Assembly (NCBI RefSeq): GCF_015234135.1
Contig: NZ_JADGIK010000003.1
Coordinates: 124,001-188,000 of the forward strand
DNA length: 64,000 nucleotides
Direction of reading: 5' to 3'
DNA from: Faecalibacter rhinopitheci
Lineage (GTDB): Bacteria > Bacteroidota > Bacteroidia > Flavobacteriales > Weeksellaceae
Below the pieces are notes generated by a model. The model did no database searches, was not told the origin of the DNA, and saw only the letters and a list, made by a program, of their open reading frames with translations. Both the position numbers and the translations under genes were made by a program. Numbering within the stretch: the stretch's first letter is position 1; each line of letters begins with the position of its first letter. Positions 35,097 through 44,562 of this stretch are shown here, piece by piece.

Positions 35097-36278
35097 TTAA
35101 TATTTTTCAGAAAATTTCATATATGTTTCTAAATCTTTATCTCCACGACCCGAAAGATTCAGAACCACAATGTCTTGCGATTTAAAATCGATTTTTTCTA
35201 AAGCCGCTAAAGCGTGTGAAGATTCTAAGGCTGGAATGATTCCTTCTTCTCTTGTCAGTAAAAATGCGGCGCGTAATGCTTCATCATCCGTTGCATTTAA
35301 AAACGTTCCACGTCCTGTTTTGAATAAATGAGCGTGTAATGGTCCAACACCAGGATAATCTAATCCCGCAGAAATCGAATACGGTTCTACAATTTGTCCG
35401 TCTTCATCTTGCATCAACATCGTTTTACTTCCGTGGATAATACCTTCTGTTCCTTTTTGCATAGTCGCAGCCGTTTCTCCAGAATCAACCCCTAATCCAG
35501 CCGCTTCAACGGCAATTAATTTTACTTCTTCATCGTTTAAGAAATGATAAAATGCGCCAGCTGCATTACTTCCTCCACCCACACAAGCAATCACATAATC
35601 CGGTGTTTCTTTTCCGTATTTTTCTAATAATTGTTTACGAATCTCTTCCGAAATAATCGCTTGAAATTCAGCAACAATCGCAGGATAAGGATGAGGTCCA
35701 ACCACAGAACCAATTAAGTAATACGTCTCAGGGTTATTGATCCAGTAACGAATCGCCTCGTTTGTGGCATCTTTTAAAGTTTTACTTCCTGAAGTGGCTG
35801 CTACAACAGTTGCCCCTAACATTTGCATACGCGCTACATTTGGTGCTTGACGTGCAATATCAATTTCGCCCATAAAAACAGTACATTCTAAACCTAATAA
35901 GGCACAGATGGTTGCCGTTGCAACACCGTGTTGACCGGCTCCAGTTTCCGCTAAAATTTTTGTTTTTCCCATTCGTTTTGCCAACAAAGCTTGTCCAATG
36001 GTATTGTTAACTTTGTGTGCACCTGTATGGTTTAAGTCTTCACGTTTTAATAAAATGTTTGCCCCATATCGTTCCGATAATTTTGGTGCATAATATAATG
36101 GACTTGGTCGACCCACATAATCTTTTAATAAACCACGAAATTCACTTTGGAATTCTTCCGTGTAAAAGTATTGGTCAAAAGCTTCTTTTAATTCTTGACA
36201 GTTATGATGTAATAATTCAGGGATAAATGCTCCTCCAAAATCACCATAAAATCCGTTTTCGTCTACTGAATATTTCAT
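35097..36278 (-). CDS. trpB: Tryptophan synthase beta chain
   Basis: A 393-residue PLP enzyme joining indole and serine to tryptophan. PLP lysine is Lys89 in [19 protein letters not shown] and the C-terminal SGRGDKDL phosphate-binding loop are present. The frame is open further upstream to 36317, but [16 protein letters not shown] at 36278 is the family start. It ends the trpEGDCFB operon, 13 bases after trpF. The partner trpA is not next to it but at 62.7 kb. Confidence 0.95.
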   Translation of the reverse strand: MKYSVDENGFYGDFGGAFIPELLHHNCQELKEAFDQYFYTEEFQSEFRGLLKDYVGRPSPLYYAPKLSERYGANILLKREDLNHTGAHKVNNTIGQALLAKRMGKTKILAETGAGQHGVATATICALLGLECTVFMGEIDIARQAPNVARMQMLGATVVAATSGSKTLKDATNEAIRYWINNPETYYLIGSVVGPHPYPAIVAEFQAIISEEIRKQLLEKYGKETPDYVIACVGGGSNAAGAFYHFLNDEEVKLIAVEAAGLGVDSGETAATMQKGTEGIIHGSKTMLMQDEDGQIVEPYSISAGLDYPGVGPLHAHLFKTGRGTFLNATDDEALRAAFLLTREEGIIPALESSHALAALEKIDFKSQDIVVLNLSGRGDKDLETYMKFSEKY

Positions 36279-36291
36279 TTTGTTTGTTCTC

Positions 36292-36963
36292 TTAATTTTG
36301 TTCAATTCGACCATCAATCGTGTCGATAAATTGTTTTACTTTTTCAATGTTTTTGATTCCGGGTTCAATTTCAAAACCACTGTTGATATCAAAACCGATG
36401 CATTGGGAATGTTGGAAATTTTTCAAGACCAACGCGTCTTCTAATTGAATTCCACCACTTAATAAAAAGGGTGTTGATAACTGATAGGTTTTCAAAAGTT
36501 GCCAATCAAACTTCTGACCAGTTCCGCCGTATTGATTTGATTTGGTGTCAAATACAAAACTATCAACAACTTGTTGATAACCTCTTAATTCTTCAAAATC
36601 TGTATCTTCATGGATACCGACAGCTTTCCAAATTTTAAAATCCAAAAACTGTTCAGAAGTTAATAATTGTTGATGTTTGGCTTCGATTAATTCTTGACAA
36701 TATGCTGGCGTTTCGTCTCCGTGTAATTGCACCACATCTAATTCGAATTTTTGTGCTTTTTGAATAATAGTTTCAATGGATTCATTCACAAAAACACCTA
36801 CACGTTCAGCATTTGGAAAAATGTCGAAAATGGTTTCATCTTTTACAAATCGTGGAGATTTTGGATAAAAGATAAATCCCACATAATCGGGTTCGATTTC
36901 GGTTAAGGCTTTAAAGTTTTCAACCGAATTATTGCCACATACTTTTACTTGAAATCTTTTCAT
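36292..36963 (-). CDS. trpF: Phosphoribosylanthranilate isomerase
   Basis: A 223-residue TIM-barrel enzyme catalysing the Amadori rearrangement of phosphoribosylanthranilate. [11 protein letters not shown] (catalytic Cys8 region; the usual motif is KICG), VQLHGDE and [17 protein letters not shown] (catalytic Asp) are seen. Its ATG overlaps the trpC TAA by one base. Cys and Asp catalytic residues are kept. Confidence 0.92.
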   Translation of the reverse strand: MKRFQVKVCGNNSVENFKALTEIEPDYVGFIFYPKSPRFVKDETIFDIFPNAERVGVFVNESIETIIQKAQKFELDVVQLHGDETPAYCQELIEAKHQQLLTSEQFLDFKIWKAVGIHEDTDFEELRGYQQVVDSFVFDTKSNQYGGTGQKFDWQLLKTYQLSTPFLLSGGIQLEDALVLKNFQHSQCIGFDINSGFEIEPGIKNIEKVKQFIDTIDGRIEQN

Positions 36964-37745
36964 TACAATTGATTCACAAATTCTTGAAAGGCTTTCCCTG
37001 GATTTTCGTTTTTCATAAAGTTTTCACCAATTAAAAACGATTGAAATCCTGCAGCTTTTAAATCTTTGACCACTTCTGGATCAGAAATTCCACTTTCCGC
37101 GACTTTAATCAAATCCTCGGGTAATTGCTTTAATATCTGTTTCGATTTCTCCGTATCCACTTCAAAAGTTTTTAAATTTCTGTTGTTGATTCCGATTAAA
37201 TCGATGTATTCATTGACTTTTTCCAATTGATCTTCCGAATGAATTTCCAACAAAACTTCTAATCCGATTTCTTTCGCCAATTTGGCTAAATCGTGCACTT
37301 CATCTTTCGTTAAACATTCGGCAATCAATAACATCAAATCGGCTCCAATTGCTTTCGTTTCGTATACTTGGTAGGCATCCACAATAAAATCTTTACGAAG
37401 CACAGGAATCGATAAAACTTCATTCGCTTGTTGTAAATCTTTAATGCTTCCGCCAAAGAAATTTTCATCCGTTAAAACCGAAACGACAGAAGCACCAAAT
37501 TGTTCATAACCTAAAACAACATCTTCCACTTTAGCATTTTCGTTAATAAAACCTTTCGATGGCGATTTACGTTTAAATTCCGCAATAATTCCCGTTTTGG
37601 ATTCATCTAAAACTGAAGCTTTCGCCGAACGAACCGGATTTAAAAAGTGAATACTTTGTTTTAAATACTCAATGGATTGAACTTGTTTTTTTTGTTGAAC
37701 TTCGATTCGTTTTTGTTCAACGATTTGGTTTAATATATTTTTCAT
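36963..37745 (-). CDS. trpC: Indole-3-glycerol phosphate synthase
   Basis: A 260-residue TIM-barrel enzyme. Catalytic landmarks are IAEFKRKSPSKG (Lys), VLTDENFFGGS, LRKDFI (Lys) and LIGINNRNLKTF, then AESGIS and FLIGENFM. MKNILNQIV at 37745 is the natural start; an open frame reaches 37817 inside trpD. Start and trpD stop overlap as ATGA, indicating coupled translation. In this species it is separate from trpF rather than fused. Confidence 0.94.
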   Translation of the reverse strand: MKNILNQIVEQKRIEVQQKKQVQSIEYLKQSIHFLNPVRSAKASVLDESKTGIIAEFKRKSPSKGFINENAKVEDVVLGYEQFGASVVSVLTDENFFGGSIKDLQQANEVLSIPVLRKDFIVDAYQVYETKAIGADLMLLIAECLTKDEVHDLAKLAKEIGLEVLLEIHSEDQLEKVNEYIDLIGINNRNLKTFEVDTEKSKQILKQLPEDLIKVAESGISDPEVVKDLKAAGFQSFLIGENFMKNENPGKAFQEFVNQL

Positions 37746-38728
37746 CGGTTGGTTAGTTTTTGAAAGATTTCGAATGCTTTTTTTGATGCTAAACTTTCGT
37801 TTGCAATCGCAACACATTCTTTCAAATCTTTGGTTGGATGAATCGTTTTTAATCCTAAAGCCGAATTGGCTAACACCACTTCCTTCTGTGCTTTGGTGCT
37901 TTCATTCTGTAATACGGACAAGAAAATTTTTGCGTTTTCGTCTACCGTTTTTCCTCCTGCGATTTGATCGGCTTGAATCGTTTCTAATCCAAAATCCTCA
38001 CTTTGGTACAAAAATTCACCTTGATTCGTATACACTTTTGTTGGTGACGTTAATGAGATTTCATCGTATCCAGCTAAGGCTGTTGAAATCGCATAGTTAT
38101 TACCCGAATTTTGCATCACATAATGGTACAAACGAGCGGTTTTCACATCAAATGTTCCTAAGTTTTGAAAATCGGGTTGTACCGGATTCACTAAAGGTCC
38201 CATTAAATTAAAGAACGTTTTTACCCCTAATTCACGTCTTAAATTCGCGACTTTTTTCAATGCGGGATGAAATAAAGGTGCGTGTAAAAAGGTTAATCCA
38301 ACTTCCTCATATTCTTGGTTTAATTTCGCTTCCTCCGAAGAAAATTGATACCCAAATTGCTCCAACATATTCGAAGAACCACTCACCGATGAAGCACCAT
38401 AATTTCCTTGTTTAATCACTTTTTCGCCTGTTCCGGCAATCACAAAAGCACTTAATGTCGAAATATTGAATGTATCTTTTCCATCTCCACCGGTTCCAAC
38501 AATATCTAATGCTTGTTTTGGTAAATTTACTTTTAAACATAAATCCAATAAAGCTCTACGATAACCTTTTAATTCGTCCAACGTAATATTACGCATATTG
38601 AAAACCGTTAAAAACGAAGCCAACTCGATATCCGAATACTTGGATTCAGAGATATCCACCATAATTTGGTAGGCTTCATCTTCGTTTAACGTATAGTTTT
38701 CAAACAATTGATTCAATAACTTTTTCAT
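37742..38728 (-). CDS. trpD: Anthranilate phosphoribosyltransferase
   Basis: A 328-residue enzyme that transfers phosphoribose to anthranilate. The PRPP/metal motif is VGTGGDGKDTFNIST, followed by KQGNYGASSVSGSSNMLEQFG and the NLMGPLVNP segment. It lies 3 bases after trpG and overlaps trpC by four. TrpG is a separate gene rather than fused to TrpD. Confidence 0.94.
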   Translation of the reverse strand: MKKLLNQLFENYTLNEDEAYQIMVDISESKYSDIELASFLTVFNMRNITLDELKGYRRALLDLCLKVNLPKQALDIVGTGGDGKDTFNISTLSAFVIAGTGEKVIKQGNYGASSVSGSSNMLEQFGYQFSSEEAKLNQEYEEVGLTFLHAPLFHPALKKVANLRRELGVKTFFNLMGPLVNPVQPDFQNLGTFDVKTARLYHYVMQNSGNNYAISTALAGYDEISLTSPTKVYTNQGEFLYQSEDFGLETIQADQIAGGKTVDENAKIFLSVLQNESTKAQKEVVLANSALGLKTIHPTKDLKECVAIANESLASKKAFEIFQKLTNR

Positions 38729-38731
38729 CGC

Positions 38732-39298
38732 TTAAGCTTTTAACCAGTTTTCAATCATTTGTTCACCTTCTGGCGTTAATATTGATTCCGGATGAAACTG
38801 AACTCCACGCACATCATATGTTTTATGTCTTAATGCCATGACTTCACCTTTAGGTCCTTTCGCTGTAATTTCTAAAGTATCAGGAAAGTTTTCATTTGAA
38901 ACGACCCAAGAATGGTAACGACCAACTTGTAAGTGAGACGGCATATTTTGGAATAAAATTTCGTCCGAATGAACCACTTTAATTTCCGATTGTACGCCGT
39001 GAAAAACTTCTTGCGTATTCAATAATGTTCCTCCAAAAACTTCACCAATTGCTTGTTGCCCTAAACAAATTCCGAAAATGGATTTGGTCGGCGCATATTT
39101 CTCAATAATTGGTTTTAATAAATTCGCCTCGTCCGGAATTCCAGGGCCTGGAGAAAGTAAGATTTTATCATATTGTTCGACGTCTTCCAATGCAATTTCA
39201 TCGTTGCGAAAAACATCAATATTATCCGTGAATTTGCGTAGTGCGTGAACGATATTATAAGTAAACGAATCGTAATTATCTAAAACTAAAATTTTCAT
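38732..39298 (-). CDS. trpG: Anthranilate synthase component II (glutamine amidotransferase)
   Basis: A 188-residue class I amidotransferase supplying ammonia to TrpE. LSPGPGIPDE, nucleophile Cys78 in FGICLGQQAIG and the VQFHPES catalytic His/Glu are present. It might also serve p-aminobenzoate synthase, which often shares this subunit; no pabB was seen here. Confidence 0.93.
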   Translation of the reverse strand: MKILVLDNYDSFTYNIVHALRKFTDNIDVFRNDEIALEDVEQYDKILLSPGPGIPDEANLLKPIIEKYAPTKSIFGICLGQQAIGEVFGGTLLNTQEVFHGVQSEIKVVHSDEILFQNMPSHLQVGRYHSWVVSNENFPDTLEITAKGPKGEVMALRHKTYDVRGVQFHPESILTPEGEQMIENWLKA

Positions 39299-39301
39299 AG
39301 A

Positions 39302-40696
39302 TTAAATGTTTTCTGCTAATTGAATGGCTTTGCGTAAAGCGCCTAATTTGTGATTAACTTCTTGTAACTCGTTTTCTTCAATAGATTTGGAAACGACTCC
39401 AGCACCCGCTTGGAAATACAATGTATTTTGTTTACTGACGAATGTTCGAATCGCAATAGCCATATTAATATCTCCATTAAATCCTAAATACCCAATCGCT
39501 CCACCGTAAATTCCACGGTTTTGATTTTCGTATTGATCCAATAATTCCATTGCCTTAAATTTTGGAGCGCCTGATAACGTTCCAGCCGGAAAAGAATCGG
39601 CGAAAACTTTCATTGTATTGATAGAAGGTTCGATGTCGGCAATCACTTTCGAAACCATATGAATCACGTGAGAAAACACTTGGATTTCTTTGTAAGATTC
39701 TACGGTAACCGCTTTCGAATTTCGACTTAAATCATTTCGAGCCAAATCAACTAACATCACGTGTTCTTCGTTTTCTTTTGGATCTTTGATTAACTGATCG
39801 GTTAATTGTTTATCCAAATCTGGTGAACCGGTACGACGAACCGTTCCAGCAATCGGGTGAATTTGTGCTTGATTATCGCGAACAATCAATTGGGCTTCAG
39901 GCGAAGATCCTAAGATTTTATAATTTCCATAATCGAAATAAAATAGGTAGGGAGAGGGATTGATGGAACGTAAAACGCGATAAACATTGAACTCGTCACC
40001 GGAGAACTTTTGCTTGAATTGTCTTGATGGTACAATCTGGAAAACATCACCTCTGAAACACGATTGCTTACATTGGCTCACGATGTTTTTAAATTCTTCG
40101 TCCGTCAAGTTGGATTCGATTTCACTTTCGATTTGGAATGGATATTCCACAAAAGTTTTGTTTCGAATGATATCTTTAATTTCCTCAAAACGAGATTCAG
40201 TTTGATTATTTTGGAATTCCAAATACTGAATTTCATTATGGAAATGATTGAAAACAATAATGTTTTGATAGAATGAATAACGAACTTCTGGAATCGTCGC
40301 TTCATTTCCTTCATTCTTAAATTTTACCGTTTCGAAATACGGAATGGCATCCCAACCAATGTATCCAAATAAACCATTAACGATTAAATCTTCTTCCGTT
40401 TCAATTTTAAATTGAGTAGCAAAATTCTTGATGACTTCTGCTAATTCTTGCCCTTGTAACGGATAATTTTTTGTTTCACCATTCGCATAAGATTCAGTTA
40501 CAATTCCTTTATTTATCTCAATTGTCGCAATGGGATTCAGACAAATAAAAGAGTTGGCATCTGATTTCGAATGGTAATCCGAACTTTCTAAAAGCAATGC
40601 ATTTGGAAATATATCACGCAATTTTAAGTACATCTGTACCGGAGTAGTTAGATCTCCTAAGCGTTTTTCAGATTGTGTTTTGAAAGTTAGATTCAT
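39302..40696 (-). CDS. trpE: Anthranilate synthase component I
   Basis: A 464-residue chorismate-using enzyme. The N-terminal LLESSDYHSK region is the place of Trp feedback binding; the catalytic core shows FRGDVFQIVPSRQF, PIAGTVRRTG, DLARNDLSR and GAPKFKAMELLDQYE. The start MNLTFKTQSEK at 40696 is preferred over an open frame to 40768. First gene of the operon, preceded by a leader peptide and attenuator. Confidence 0.95.
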   Translation of the reverse strand: MNLTFKTQSEKRLGDLTTPVQMYLKLRDIFPNALLLESSDYHSKSDANSFICLNPIATIEINKGIVTESYANGETKNYPLQGQELAEVIKNFATQFKIETEEDLIVNGLFGYIGWDAIPYFETVKFKNEGNEATIPEVRYSFYQNIIVFNHFHNEIQYLEFQNNQTESRFEEIKDIIRNKTFVEYPFQIESEIESNLTDEEFKNIVSQCKQSCFRGDVFQIVPSRQFKQKFSGDEFNVYRVLRSINPSPYLFYFDYGNYKILGSSPEAQLIVRDNQAQIHPIAGTVRRTGSPDLDKQLTDQLIKDPKENEEHVMLVDLARNDLSRNSKAVTVESYKEIQVFSHVIHMVSKVIADIEPSINTMKVFADSFPAGTLSGAPKFKAMELLDQYENQNRGIYGGAIGYLGFNGDINMAIAIRTFVSKQNTLYFQAGAGVVSKSIEENELQEVNHKLGALRKAIQLAENI

Positions 40697-40742
40697 TGAT
40701 TTTTGATATTTTAAATAGGGATATTTTTTAAATTTTGGGTAC

Positions 40743-40775
40743 AAAAAAAGGCTTGTCGGTTCCGACAAGCCTTTT
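40743..40775 (-). terminator. trp attenuator terminator
   Basis: On the minus strand AAAAGGCTTGTCGG pairs with CCGACAAGCCTTTT, followed by a T-run, between the leader peptide stop and trpE. An alternative pairing of GTTGGTTC in the leader (40803-40810) with GAACCGAC (40755-40762, in its loop and 3' arm) would block it. Confidence 0.9.
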
Positions 40776-40798
40776 CTACATATAACTACATAGCGCTA

Positions 40799-40861
40799 TT
40801 ACGAACCAACGTTTTGCTGTTCGAATTTCCACCACCAGTTATTTGTAAATAATGTTTTCAT
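40799..40861 (-). CDS. trpL: trp operon leader peptide
   Basis: A 20-residue open frame, ATG at 40861 to TAA at 40799, encoding MKTLFTNNWWWKFEQQNVGS. Three Trp codons in a row (TGG at 40829-40837) are the sensing codons: low charged tRNA-Trp would stall the ribosome there, free the downstream GTTGGTTC segment for the antiterminator pairing and allow reading into trpE. With ample Trp the ribosome reaches the stop codon, covers that segment and the terminator forms. It is too short for standard gene calls. The -7 box ends 5 bases before the ATG. Confidence 0.9.
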   Translation of the reverse strand: MKTLFTNNWWWKFEQQNVGS

Positions 40862-40866
40862 TGGGA

Positions 40867-40896
40867 CAAATGTATAAAGGATTTTATTTTCTGCAA
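40867..40896 (-). promoter_or_regulatory. trp operon promoter
   Basis: On the minus strand TTG (40894-40896), a 19-base spacer and TACATTTG (40867-40874). The expected transcript start lies at or next to the leader peptide ATG. Confidence 0.75.
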
Positions 40897-41032
40897 ATAT
40901 TTTTGGGTTAAATTTTTAAAAATGAATTTAGATTTAGTTTTAAATAGAAAATTCATAAAAGTAAATAATTCATAAAAATCTATTATTTTTAGAATCGAAA
41001 TTGAATTGATTCTAATCACAAAAAAATATACC

Positions 41033-41803
41033 ATGTCTTACGAGAATTTAATAGTAGAAATAGAAAATAGAATTGCAGTAGTTACTTTAAATCGTCCACA
41101 AGCTTTAAATGCGTTAAACAAAGGATTATTAGATGATTTATCTGCATTTTTTGATGAAGCCAAAACAAACGATGATATCCGTGTAGTGATCTTAACTGGA
41201 GCTGGAGAAAAATCATTTGTTGCTGGAGCTGATATCAAAGAATTTGCAAGCTTTAATGCAGAAGAAGGGCAACAATTGGCAGGAAAAGGGCAAGAGCGAG
41301 TTTTCAATAAAGTAGAGAATTTTTCGAAGCCAGTTATTGCTGCAGTCAATGGATTTGCTTTAGGAGGTGGATTAGAATTAGCCATGGCAGCGCATTTCCG
41401 TATTGCTTCAACAAATGCAAAATTAGGGTTACCAGAAGTGACGTTAGGATTAATCCCTGGATATGGAGGAACACAACGTTTGCCAAAATTAATCGGAAAA
41501 GGTAGAGCGATGCAAGCCATTATGACAGCGGATATGTTTACAGCTGAAAAGGCAGAACAAATTGGCTTAGTGAATGAAGTGGTGGAACAAGTTGATTTAT
41601 TGAATCGTGCAAAAGAAATAGCTGGTAAAATCACGAGAAATTCTTCGATTGCAATTGCTCAGGCCATCAATGCCATCAATGCATCGGATAAAGAAAATGG
41701 ATTTGCAATCGAAATAGAGAGTTTTGGTAACCTTTTTGAAGAAGAAGACTTCAAGGAAGGAACGACAGCCTTTGTCGAAAAACGAAAACCAAATTTTAAA
41801 TAA
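41033..41803 (+). CDS. Enoyl-CoA hydratase/isomerase family protein
   Basis: A 256-residue crotonase-fold enzyme, start ATG at 41033 (the frame is open to 41006 without a better start). GAGEKSFVAGADIKEFA (oxyanion-hole segment) and ALGGGLELAMAAHFRIAS with the catalytic GLPEVTLGLIPGYGGTQRLPK region carry the two catalytic glutamates. It adds water to trans-2-enoyl-CoA in fatty-acid or amino-acid breakdown. No other beta-oxidation gene is adjacent. Confidence 0.9.
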   Translation: MSYENLIVEIENRIAVVTLNRPQALNALNKGLLDDLSAFFDEAKTNDDIRVVILTGAGEKSFVAGADIKEFASFNAEEGQQLAGKGQERVFNKVENFSKPVIAAVNGFALGGGLELAMAAHFRIASTNAKLGLPEVTLGLIPGYGGTQRLPKLIGKGRAMQAIMTADMFTAEKAEQIGLVNEVVEQVDLLNRAKEIAGKITRNSSIAIAQAINAINASDKENGFAIEIESFGNLFEEEDFKEGTTAFVEKRKPNFK

Positions 41804-41814
41804 AATTAGTTTTA

Positions 41815-41839
41815 AAAGGCTCCTTTATGGGAGCTTTTT
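41815..41839 (+). terminator. Intrinsic terminator after crotonase gene
   Basis: AAAGGCTCC pairs with GGGAGCTTT around TTTAT (one G·T pair next to the loop), followed by T residues. Confidence 0.75.
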
Positions 41840-41854
41840 ATTTTTAAAACAAAA

Positions 41855-42616
41855 ATGAAGAATAAACTTTTAATGTTATTATTGTCGATTGGATCATTAG
41901 CATCGGCACAAGGAATTTATCATGTAAATTCAGTAGATGGTTTAACAGTAAGAACTAGTATTAGTGGGAAAAAAATTGGTAAAATTCCGTATGGTTATCA
42001 AGTAAAAGTTTTAGAAAAATCAGATCCCTTAGTCATTAAAGACGATGGCAAATCGATTAGTGGGAATTGGGTGAAAATTGATGGCAAATCGACGCAAATT
42101 ATCATAGATCCAAGCTTTGATGAAAGTTATGACCCACAAGGTGTGTATGTTTTTGATGGATATTTAACGAATCAAAAAGATTTTATTAAACAAGCTGAAA
42201 ATAAAATTGCCAAACATCCAGCATTAAAAGATTATTATTTAGCGACATCATATAAAGTATTCGCAATCAAAGGAGATTTCTTTGCTGATGGTATAGAAGA
42301 TGATGTCTTCCGATTAATTTCGCCGGATGGTAATGTGCGCATTATGGCGATTAATAATAAAAAAGTAGGAAGTGATATTTATGGTTTAGGTGGACCGAAA
42401 GATCCATTTGGAATTGCAGATTATCATTTCGATTATTTTTATAAAGTGCCAAAAAATACACCATTTTGGGCAGATGGAAATGGAACGAAATTAATGAACC
42501 AAGTCTCTAAAAATGATATTAAAACATTTACGTATGATGCTTTGTACTTAAATGATTTAAAAAATAATGGAGGATACATTTATCGTTATGGGAAAAAGTG
42601 GAATATTTTAAAATAA
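41855..42616 (+). CDS. Exported SH3-like domain protein
   Basis: A 253-residue protein with signal peptide (MKNKLLMLLLSIGSLASAQ) and a bacterial SH3-like stretch near residues 20-75 (GLTVRTSISGKKIGKIPYGYQVKVLEKSD...GNWVKIDG). The C-terminal region is not recognised. SH3b domains often bind cell-wall or surface ligands. It lies 52 bases after the crotonase gene and 6 bases before an SDR, so it may be co-transcribed with the latter. Confidence 0.72.
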   Translation: MKNKLLMLLLSIGSLASAQGIYHVNSVDGLTVRTSISGKKIGKIPYGYQVKVLEKSDPLVIKDDGKSISGNWVKIDGKSTQIIIDPSFDESYDPQGVYVFDGYLTNQKDFIKQAENKIAKHPALKDYYLATSYKVFAIKGDFFADGIEDDVFRLISPDGNVRIMAINNKKVGSDIYGLGGPKDPFGIADYHFDYFYKVPKNTPFWADGNGTKLMNQVSKNDIKTFTYDALYLNDLKNNGGYIYRYGKKWNILK

Positions 42617-42622
42617 AAAATA

Positions 42623-43327
42623 ATGCAAACATTAGAAAATAAAGTAGCATACATTACAGGAGGAACAAAAGGAATTGGTTTGGGTATTGCGAAAGCTTTA
42701 GTAGAAAATGGAGTTAAGGTGGCTATTTCAGGACGAAATATCACAGATGCTGAGAAGGCAAAGCAAGCTTTAGGAAATCAAAATGTTTTGGCTTTACAAT
42801 CCGACGTTCGTAATTACGAGGATGAGGTGAAAGCTATGGAAGCCATTGTAGCTGAATTCGGTCAATTGGATATTGTAATTGCAAATGCAGGTTTAGGAAA
42901 ATTTGCACCAATAGATCAATTATCATTAGAAGATTGGAATGCGATGATTGATACCAATTTAACGGGTGTTTTTCATACCATGAAAGCGACTGTTGAGCAA
43001 TTAAAAGCAAATAAAGGTTATTATATTTCTATTGCTTCATTAGCAGGTACTAACTTCTTCCCTCAAGGATCTGGATACAATGCTTCTAAGTTTGGAGTAG
43101 TTGGATTTACACAAGCAGCGATGTTAGATTTAAGAAATTATGACATTAAGTGTACAACGATTATGCCTGGATCTGTAACTTCTCATTTCAATGATCATCA
43201 GCCAAATGAAAATGATGGATGGAAAATTCAACCAGAAGATTTAGGACAAATGGTGGTGGATTTATTGAAAATGAATCCAAATGTTTTACCAAGTAAAATT
43301 GAAGTTCGACCAACGAAAACGAAATAA
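42623..43327 (+). CDS. Short-chain dehydrogenase/reductase
   Basis: A 234-residue classical SDR: TGGTKGIGLGIA cofactor loop (about 13-24), NAGLGKF, catalytic Ser in ISIASLAG and YNASKFG (Tyr and Lys). Substrate is unknown. It follows the SH3-like gene by 6 bases and is closed by a terminator. Confidence 0.88.
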   Translation: MQTLENKVAYITGGTKGIGLGIAKALVENGVKVAISGRNITDAEKAKQALGNQNVLALQSDVRNYEDEVKAMEAIVAEFGQLDIVIANAGLGKFAPIDQLSLEDWNAMIDTNLTGVFHTMKATVEQLKANKGYYISIASLAGTNFFPQGSGYNASKFGVVGFTQAAMLDLRNYDIKCTTIMPGSVTSHFNDHQPNENDGWKIQPEDLGQMVVDLLKMNPNVLPSKIEVRPTKTK

Positions 43328-43331
43328 TTTT

Positions 43332-43361
43332 AAATAAGCTCATTTTGAGCTTATTTTTTTT
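43332..43361 (+). terminator. Intrinsic terminator after SDR
   Basis: AAATAAGCTC pairs with GAGCTTATTT, followed by T residues. Confidence 0.82.
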
Positions 43362-43448
43362 AGGGACAGTATATAAGATTTCTGATTAAATTCCGTTACA
43401 CTTGCAAGATATTTCAATAAAAAAATAAATTAGATCTATAGAATACCA

Positions 43449-44498
43449 ATGAGCTTTAAAAGTATTATTAATCATTACCGTCGTACGATAATGAAAGCCC
43501 TTACAGGAAACATCGGAAAAGGTGTTTTAATTAAAAAAGGGAAAATAGATTCTAATTTAAATATTAATCGAGTATTAATTTGTCGACCTAATCAGCGTTT
43601 GGGAAATACTTTACTAATTACTCCATTGGTACAAGAAATTATTAAAGAAAACCCAAATGTGGTGATTGATATTTTTGTAAAAGGACGCGTTGCACCTATT
43701 ATATTTCAGAATTATCCACAGGTAGATCAAATCATTGAATTGCCGAAAAAACCATTTAAAGAATTAATTAACTACATAAATGTTTGGTTTAAAATTCGAA
43801 ATAATAAATACGATTTAGCTATTAATGTCCATCAAGAATCTTCTTCGGGTCGTATATCTACAATTGTATCAAAATCAAAATATAAGCTTTTTGGAGATGA
43901 GTTTTTACAAGATGATTCTTCATCTGAACAAATACATTTGGCTAAAATACCAGTTTATCAATTTCGTCAATTTTTAGAAACTGTAAAAGGAAAAAAAGAT
44001 GATTCTGATTATCCGATTATGAATCTAAACTTGTCTCAAAAAGAAATTGAAGATGGTAAAAATAAGCTTAATGCCATCATTGAAAATCCTACTAAAAAGA
44101 CTTTAGCATTTTTTACGTACGCGACAGGTGATAAATGTTATGTAGCAAATTGGTGGACAAATTTTTACAACGATTTTTATTCAAAATATGCGACTGAATA
44201 TAATTTAGTAGAAATTTTACCGGTTGAAGATATCTCAATGTTAGATCGAAAGTTACCAACATTTTACAGTAAAGATGTACGAGAAATTGCTGCTTTTATG
44301 AACAATTGTGAGTTATTAGTAGCAGCAGACTCAGGCATGATGCATTTAGGTGTTGCAGCTCCTACAAAAACAATAGGATTATTTAAGTCAGGGCACTTTA
44401 ACAAGTATAAACCATATGGCAAAGGAAATACAATGGTGCTAGTTGAAGATAATAACCATTTGCCAGTTATCGAGGCATTAGACAAAATATTGAAATAA
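43449..44498 (+). CDS. Glycosyltransferase family 9 (heptosyltransferase-like)
   Basis: A 349-residue cytoplasmic-face enzyme of the ADP-heptose:LPS heptosyltransferase family. ICRPNQRLGNTLLITPLVQEI is the N-terminal motif; AADSGMMHLGVAAPTKTIGLF near the C-terminus is the nucleotide-sugar binding region. It likely acts in lipopolysaccharide core or related glycolipid synthesis. No other LPS gene is adjacent. Met15 is an alternative start. Confidence 0.8.
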   Translation: MSFKSIINHYRRTIMKALTGNIGKGVLIKKGKIDSNLNINRVLICRPNQRLGNTLLITPLVQEIIKENPNVVIDIFVKGRVAPIIFQNYPQVDQIIELPKKPFKELINYINVWFKIRNNKYDLAINVHQESSSGRISTIVSKSKYKLFGDEFLQDDSSSEQIHLAKIPVYQFRQFLETVKGKKDDSDYPIMNLNLSQKEIEDGKNKLNAIIENPTKKTLAFFTYATGDKCYVANWWTNFYNDFYSKYATEYNLVEILPVEDISMLDRKLPTFYSKDVREIAAFMNNCELLVAADSGMMHLGVAAPTKTIGLFKSGHFNKYKPYGKGNTMVLVEDNNHLPVIEALDKILK

Positions 44499-44562
44499 TC
44501 TAATTACATTAAAACTAAACTTATAGAAGAGAATTTTACTTAATTTGTAGTAAAAATTACGT

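Noticed and set aside
37774-38211. 145-codon plus-strand frame inside trpD
   Set aside because: Antisense to a complete, well-conserved trpD; composition typical of a shadow frame.
41038-41634. 198-codon minus-strand frame opposite the enoyl-CoA hydratase gene
   Set aside because: It mirrors a conserved crotonase gene and lacks any domain or start context.
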